Source: Chitinophagales bacterium (GTDB lineage: Bacteria; Bacteroidota; Bacteroidia; Chitinophagales; Chitinophagaceae). From it: a DNA stretch of 5,470 nucleotides. Below the pieces are notes generated by a model that did not search any database, was not told the origin of the DNA, and was given only the letters and a program-made list of their open reading frames with translations. Made by a program: the position numbers and the translations under genes. Of this stretch, positions 1-2,509 are shown one piece after another (positions within the stretch are counted from its first letter, which is position 1; each line of letters opens with the position of its first letter). The stretch is taken from NCBI GenBank assembly GCA_015654495.1, contig JAATGW010000696.1, positions 1 to 5,470 on the forward strand. The letters are read 5' to 3'.

Positions 1-122
1 CCATCTTTTTTTACCGCAGAAAGAATTGCCGACACTGAATCAAACATTTGATTTTTCTCCAGTACCGGTCTTTGGATAATCTTTCCCCAGTCTTCTTTTT
101 GCGGATATCGATAAACCTGCAT
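1..122 (-). CDS. hisD: Histidinol dehydrogenase, N-terminal fragment (cut by window edge)
   Basis: Seen: an ATG at 122-120 opens a frame that runs off the left edge, giving 40 complete codons that begin MQVYRYPQKEDWGKII and continue with QRPVLEKNQMFDSVSAIL. Known of the family: HisD oxidises histidinol to histidine through histidinal with two NAD+, the last two steps of cytoplasmic histidine synthesis. Bacteroidota HisD proteins begin with this kind of segment (a 'Y..P....W..ll.RP' pattern followed by 'lfd.V..i...V...G'). The catalytic and zinc-binding residues lie beyond the edge. Context: it starts 30 nt after the hisG stop on the same strand, the usual hisG-hisD order, so it should be co-transcribed and under the same attenuator. 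The gap shows no promoter or clear Shine-Dalgarno sequence. The identification rests on the N-terminal pattern plus position. Confidence 0.9.
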   Translation of the reverse strand, partial: MQVYRYPQKEDWGKIIQRPVLEKNQMFDSVSAILSAVKKD

Positions 123-152
123 ATACCTGATTTAAGAACAATTTAATAAGCA

Positions 153-1016
153 CTAAATTACCATCTTCTCAATAGGTATTACCAGGATTCCCTGCGCACC
201 CGCAGATTTAAGATTTTCAATACACTCCCAAAACTGATCTTCACTCAACACGCTATGAACACTGCTCCAGCCACTTTGAGCAAGGGGAAGTACTGTGGGG
301 CTCTTCATACCAGGCAATAAGGAGATGATTTTATCCAGACTTTCATTAGGCGCATTTAAGAGAATGTATTTATTGCGTTTTGCTTTTTTAACGGCTTGTA
401 TTCTGAACAATAACTTATCCAGAAGCTGAACGGTATTGTCATTCAAAAGATGATTGCGGATCAGCACAGCCTGAGAATGCAGTATGGTTTCCACTTCCTT
501 TAGCCCGTTCATAAAAAGTGTGCTGCCGCTGCTTACAAGGTCAGCAATCACATCCGCCAGCCCGATCCCCGGAGCTATTTCAACTGATCCACTGATTTCA
601 TGTATTTCAGCAGTTACATTGTTTTTTTCGAGAAAGGAATTGACCATATGCGGATAGCTGGTGGCGATCCTTTTACCTTGAAGACTGGAAATTCCGGGAT
701 AATCCTGGCTGCGTGGAACGGCAATGGATAAACGGCATTTACCAAAACCCAGTTTTTCCACTACCTCCACATGCTTGTTTTTTTCGGCAACCACATTTTC
801 TCCAACGATGCCGATATCAGCAACCCCATCTTCCACATATTGCGGAATATCATCATCCCGGAGAAAAAAAACTTCCAGCGGAAAATTATCAGACTCGGTG
901 CGGAGCCTGTCTTTTACATTTCTGAGATCTATTCCGCATTCTTTAAGCAATAGTACTGAATCGTCAAACAAACGCCCTGACTTCTGAATAGCAATTCTGA
1001 GATTGGACTCTGCCAT
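153..1016 (-). CDS. hisG: ATP phosphoribosyltransferase, long form
   Basis: Catalyses the first, committed step of histidine synthesis: ATP plus PRPP gives phosphoribosyl-ATP, in the cytoplasm. The 287-residue protein begins MAESNLRIAIQKSGRL. The periplasmic-binding-protein-like catalytic part covers about residues 5-205. Its PRPP-binding signature GSVEIAPGIGLAD, followed by DLVSSGSTL, falls at 143-167, and the substrate-site stretch DGVADIGIVG at 63-72. Residues about 215-287 form the ACT-like C-terminal domain (QSGWSSVHSV, SAGAQGILVIP) that marks the long form, which is homohexameric, independent of HisZ and usually feedback-inhibited by histidine. The length fits that class. I chose the ATG at 1016 because the frame extends only to a TTG at 1037, inside the U tract of the upstream terminator. 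The start region is A-rich with no Shine-Dalgarno sequence, normal for Bacteroidota. Expression is controlled by the leader and attenuator just upstream. Confidence 0.98.
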   Translation of the reverse strand: MAESNLRIAIQKSGRLFDDSVLLLKECGIDLRNVKDRLRTESDNFPLEVFFLRDDDIPQYVEDGVADIGIVGENVVAEKNKHVEVVEKLGFGKCRLSIAVPRSQDYPGISSLQGKRIATSYPHMVNSFLEKNNVTAEIHEISGSVEIAPGIGLADVIADLVSSGSTLFMNGLKEVETILHSQAVLIRNHLLNDNTVQLLDKLLFRIQAVKKAKRNKYILLNAPNESLDKIISLLPGMKSPTVLPLAQSGWSSVHSVLSEDQFWECIENLKSAGAQGILVIPIEKMVI

Positions 1017-1035
1017 ATTTTTTTGTTTTCTGAGC

Positions 1036-1062
1036 AAAAAAAAAGCTTACGTTTCCGTAAGC
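1036..1062 (-). terminator. Intrinsic terminator of the his attenuator
   Basis: On the minus strand GCTTACG (1062-1056), GAAA loop (1055-1052) and CGTAAGC (1051-1045) form a perfect 7-bp stem, followed directly by nine T (1044-1036). The GGAAAC context is a GNRA-type tetraloop, which is very stable. The stem can extend by a G-U and two A-U pairs (1063-1065 with the first T residues). It lies between the leader peptide and the hisG ATG, 19 nt before that start, so it must be bypassed for hisG to be transcribed. On the plus strand it has no T tract and would not act as a terminator. Confidence 0.93.
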
Positions 1063-1094
1063 CTTATATAGTTAGTAATAGTCACACCACCGGC

Positions 1095-1142
1095 TTACCT
1101 GTCGGGAAAGAGATGATGATGAGTATGTACGTTGTTGATCAT
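1095..1142 (-). CDS. hisL: Histidine operon leader peptide
   Basis: A 15-codon frame encoding MINNVHTHHHLFPDR, with four His codons (all CAT), three of them consecutive, just before the his terminator. Its job is to sense charged tRNA-His: translation speed through the His run decides which RNA hairpin forms. The product itself is expected to be functionless and unstable. The start is well bounded, because an in-frame TAG lies four codons upstream of the ATG and there is no other ATG. There is no Shine-Dalgarno sequence; the -7 promoter box ends only four bases before the ATG, so the mRNA may be leaderless or nearly so. The stop TAA sits within the antiterminator strand, which ties translation termination to the RNA switch. 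The symbol follows enterobacterial usage and implies functional analogy, not sequence homology. Confidence 0.87.
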   Translation of the reverse strand: MINNVHTHHHLFPDR

Positions 1143-1146
1143 GCGC

Positions 1147-1178
1147 CAAAAGTAAAACTATAAGGTATATCTTCCAAA
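1147..1178 (-). promoter_or_regulatory. Bacteroidota-type promoter of the his operon
   Basis: On the minus strand TTTG (1178-1175) is followed after 20 bases by TACTTTTG (1154-1147), matching the Bacteroidota housekeeping pattern TTTG (-33) and TAnnTTTG (-7) with usual spacing. GCGC then separates the box from the leader ATG at 1142. The start point should therefore fall at about 1144-1142, on or just before the A of the ATG. Assignment is by motif and position only. Confidence 0.75.
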
Positions 1179-1208
1179 AATTGATTTGAGCTTCTGGGAT
1201 TTCATGTA

Positions 1209-1237
1209 TTTTGCCACGAAGGCCCAAAGGCTCGAAG
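1209..1237. repeat. Possible dispersed intergenic repeat fragment
   Basis: The plus strand shows a quasi-periodic pattern of about nine bases, CACGAAGGC, CCAAAGGC, TCGAAG. It resembles the 'gccacgaaggcacaaagg' intergenic repeats I recall from Bacteroidota and other environmental genomes. Only one copy is present here, so its repeat nature cannot be shown from this window. Confidence 0.3.
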
Positions 1238-1462
1238 TAACAATGAGATTTACTTCTCTGCCATGGCACCACTTGAATTCGTTAATCCTGAGTGGGCACT
1301 GGAACGGATGAATAACCGAAGTTCGGACTGAAGGGAATTGCCGAGACTGCTGGAGTAAGTAAGTTTGACCTTTATACCATCATTGATGGCTAAATAACCA
1401 TGCCATACATTTCAACGAATGAGGTAAGGAAAAAACGGGAGTGGAAAATCCAGTTTCTTATG

Positions 1463-1594
1463 TTAGAAAACAAATACTGCTGATACTGCAATTTTTACTC
1501 CGCCGTTAGTGGGATGTTCATAATAAAAAGTTGTACCATCCCATCTGATGTTGGCTGAAGCCCGTTGATGATTTTTCCGAAACTTAGTAAATCT
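1463..1594 (-). pseudogene. Possible C-terminal gene remnant, no start codon
   Basis: A minus-strand frame open for 43 codons, ending at TAA 1465-1463 and bounded upstream by TAA at 1597-1595, reads like real protein toward its end: NIRWDGTTFYYEHPTNGG, then VKIAVSAVFVF. It has no ATG, GTG or TTG start suited to the whole stretch and no recognised domain. It could be the eroded tail of a gene lost by rearrangement, or chance. It lies about 460 bases beyond the toxin-immunity unit on the same strand. Confidence 0.2.
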
Positions 1595-1698
1595 TTAATT
1601 CCTCGCACTATTTTCAAAACAATTGTATTATTTATTGCATGTAAAAATCGGCTTATCCAGCTTAGAGTGTCGAAGGAGCTTTACAAATAAAAGATCTG

Positions 1699-1734
1699 AT
1701 CGCAGAATAAAATCGCAGAATAAAATCGCAGAAT
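1699..1734. repeat. 13-bp tandem repeat, 2.8 copies
   Basis: ATCGCAGAATAAA occurs exactly at 1699-1711 and 1712-1724, followed by its first ten bases, ATCGCAGAAT, at 1725-1734. The copies are identical, which suggests recent slippage or a multi-copy binding site. It ends 19 bases before the ATG of the small plus-strand frame at 1754. It has no spacers, so it is not a CRISPR array. Confidence 0.92.
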
Positions 1735-1753
1735 CGAATTAAATCAAATTGAT

Positions 1754-1897
1754 ATGAAATCATTTTGGAAGCGAATTATTTGCACAATGCGATCTATTCT
1801 AAAAAATTCTGTGGAAGATCTCACATTAGGGGATGTTTTGAAAACCATCTATTACAGTTTGGGAATACTTTTAATCTTCAAAATGTTTTTGAAATAA
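1754..1897 (+). CDS. Hypothetical 47-residue protein with a possible membrane helix
   Basis: Not recognised. The frame begins MKSFWKRIICTMRSILKNS and ends with a hydrophobic stretch, about residues 30-46 (KTIYYSLGILLIFKMFLK), that could be one membrane helix behind a basic N-terminus. It is the only plus-strand frame here with a sensible protein layout. The longer overlapping frame at 1765-1995 has no such structure. The stop codon abuts a hairpin that could terminate plus-strand transcription imperfectly. Against it: there is no clear TAnnTTTG promoter, no Shine-Dalgarno sequence, and the surrounding DNA appears decayed. The 13-bp tandem repeat lies directly upstream. It may be a small membrane protein or a chance frame; homologues in related genomes would be needed to accept it. 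Confidence 0.3.
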   Translation: MKSFWKRIICTMRSILKNSVEDLTLGDVLKTIYYSLGILLIFKMFLK

Positions 1898-1934
1898 AAA
1901 AAGATCCCTCCTTGCTATTTTGGTTGGGAAGGAT
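1896..1934 (-). terminator. Terminator of the toxin-immunity unit, possibly bidirectional
   Basis: On the minus strand ATCCTTCC (1934-1927) pairs with GGAGGGAT (1911-1904) over 8 bp including one U-G pair, with a 15-nt loop, followed by C and seven T (1902-1896). This suits an intrinsic terminator about 120 bases after the stop of the 150-residue gene. Read on the plus strand, the same stem has one C-A mismatch and is followed by TTATTT, so it may also weakly stop transcription coming from the left. Confidence 0.75.
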
Positions 1935-2036
1935 TTATTTCCATTTAGTTATTCCGACTCCGAAATCAATCCGCATTCTTTCTTTATCCAAGTAGGCAAT
2001 GGAATAGAAAACAATCCTGGTGATTTTGACTAACCA
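1935..2036 (-). pseudogene. Possible second gene remnant, no start codon for the full frame
   Basis: A 33-codon open frame between two TAA codons (2039-2037 and 1937-1935) contains RIVFYSIAYLDKERMRIDFG followed by VGITKWK, which looks protein-like. It has an internal ATG (for MRIDFGVGITKWK) but no start covering the whole stretch. No family is recognised. It lies directly downstream of the candidate immunity gene, where decayed immunity or toxin fragments are often found in polymorphic-toxin loci. Chance cannot be excluded. Confidence 0.18.
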
Positions 2037-2056
2037 TTAATGAAACTGGACTGCGT

Positions 2057-2509
2057 TTAATTATTGTTTTCCCGTTTAACTATTTCCAAGGTCTCATTTA
2101 CTTTTAACGCGTCGGGACCTTGATAAATTACCAAATTTAATGGTTCCGATTTTGATTTAAGTAGACCTATACACATTCCCTTTTTTATTGGTTGTTCGTC
2201 AACGAATTTAAAAGGAACTACTCCAATATATGCGTAGACAAATCCTCTGTCCTTAACGAGAGCAAACTCATAATCAACGTTTTGTTTTTGAAATAAAATG
2301 GAGCCATCTGTTAACGAATAAACAGAATCCGAGGAGTTGTTGGAGCTTTGAATAATTATTCCGGGACTATATTTTATATAATCCATTGAAGGATTCTGCT
2401 TATTGAAATAATATCCATTTTTAATAGGCAGATTAAAATGATAAACTGAATCTTGAGCATGCATAAATCCCGAAAAAAATAGACTACAGAAAAATATTAA
2501 TTTTCTCAT
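2057..2509 (-). CDS. Exported M23-like protein lacking catalytic residues; candidate immunity protein
   Basis: A 150-residue protein. Residues 1-19 (MRKLIFFCSLFFSGFMHAQ) form a signal peptide with a cleavage site near 18-19. Cys8 is inside the hydrophobic core, not in a lipobox, so export to the periplasm is expected. Residues 47-131 follow the layout of M23/LytM beta domains: SPGIII, then VYSLTDGSILF, then FVYAYIGV, then IKKGMCIGLL, then LNLVIYQ. The metal ligands of active M23 enzymes (HxxxD and HxH) are absent: Tyr47 stands where the first His is expected and LNLVIY where the HxH strand is expected. Its ATG overlaps the stop of the upstream Rhs gene as ATGA, implying translational coupling. 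Coupling plus export suggests an immunity protein for a toxin acting outside the cytoplasm; this is inference. The M23 resemblance is by eye only. Confidence 0.72.
   Translation of the reverse strand: MRKLIFFCSLFFSGFMHAQDSVYHFNLPIKNGYYFNKQNPSMDYIKYSPGIIIQSSNNSSDSVYSLTDGSILFQKQNVDYEFALVKDRGFVYAYIGVVPFKFVDEQPIKKGMCIGLLKSKSEPLNLVIYQGPDALKVNETLEIVKRENNN

Larger units (their letters stand above)
1036..1142 (-). promoter_or_regulatory. Histidine operon attenuator (leader RNA with alternative hairpins)
   Basis: Seen on the minus strand: His codons at 1121-1113; segment 2, GTAAGCC, at 1098-1092; segment 3, GGCTTAC, at 1063-1057; segment 4, CGTAAGC, at 1051-1045, then a T tract. Segment 2 is exactly complementary to segment 3 over 7 bp (antiterminator), and segments 3 and 4 form the terminator. 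CATCATC in the His run can pair with GGTGGTG at 1091-1085, placing segment 2 in the loop. The leader stop TAA (1097-1095) lies inside segment 2. Inference: a ribosome stalled on His codons leaves segment 2 free to capture segment 3, so hisG is transcribed. A ribosome that reaches the UAA covers segment 2, so the terminator forms. This is the classical his/trp attenuation logic in about 107 nt. Confidence 0.85.
1179..1753. other. Long gene-poor interval upstream of the his operon
   Basis: No convincing complete gene is seen on either strand. Frames in this stretch are short and lack family signatures. The visible contents are the quasi-repetitive stretch at 1209-1237, a small CCGAAGTTCGG inverted repeat at 1315-1325, a start-less protein-like minus frame at 1463-1594, and the 13-bp tandem repeat at 1699-1734. 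The stretch could contain decayed genes or dispersed repeats. I see no tRNA, rRNA or recognised riboswitch in it. Confidence 0.6.

Noticed and set aside
713..987. Plus-strand frames opposite hisG
   Set aside because: They are shadows of a strongly conserved gene, with low-complexity Ser/Pro/His-rich translations and no family features.
1014..1037. Seven-residue N-terminal extension of hisG from a TTG at 1037
   Set aside because: The extension would start inside the T tract of the attenuator terminator. The ATG at 1016 gives the standard HisG N-terminus.
1072..1272. 66-codon minus-strand frame overlapping the his leader
   Set aside because: It reads the leader and promoter in another frame, has no recognisable domain, and conflicts with the well-supported His leader peptide.
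1315..1325. CCGAAGTTCGG inverted repeat as an operator or terminator
   Set aside because: It is a four-pair stem with a three-base loop, no T tract and no nearby promoter.
1315..1398. Short plus-strand translation (GLKGIAETAGVSKFDLY) resembling a TetR-type helix-turn-helix
   Set aside because: Only about 25 residues lie between stop codons, with no start and no continuation in other frames. The resemblance is probably chance or too eroded to call.
1765..1995. 76-codon plus-strand frame
   Set aside because: No domain or hydrophobic organisation. It runs through the hairpin terminator and overlaps a more sensible 47-codon frame.
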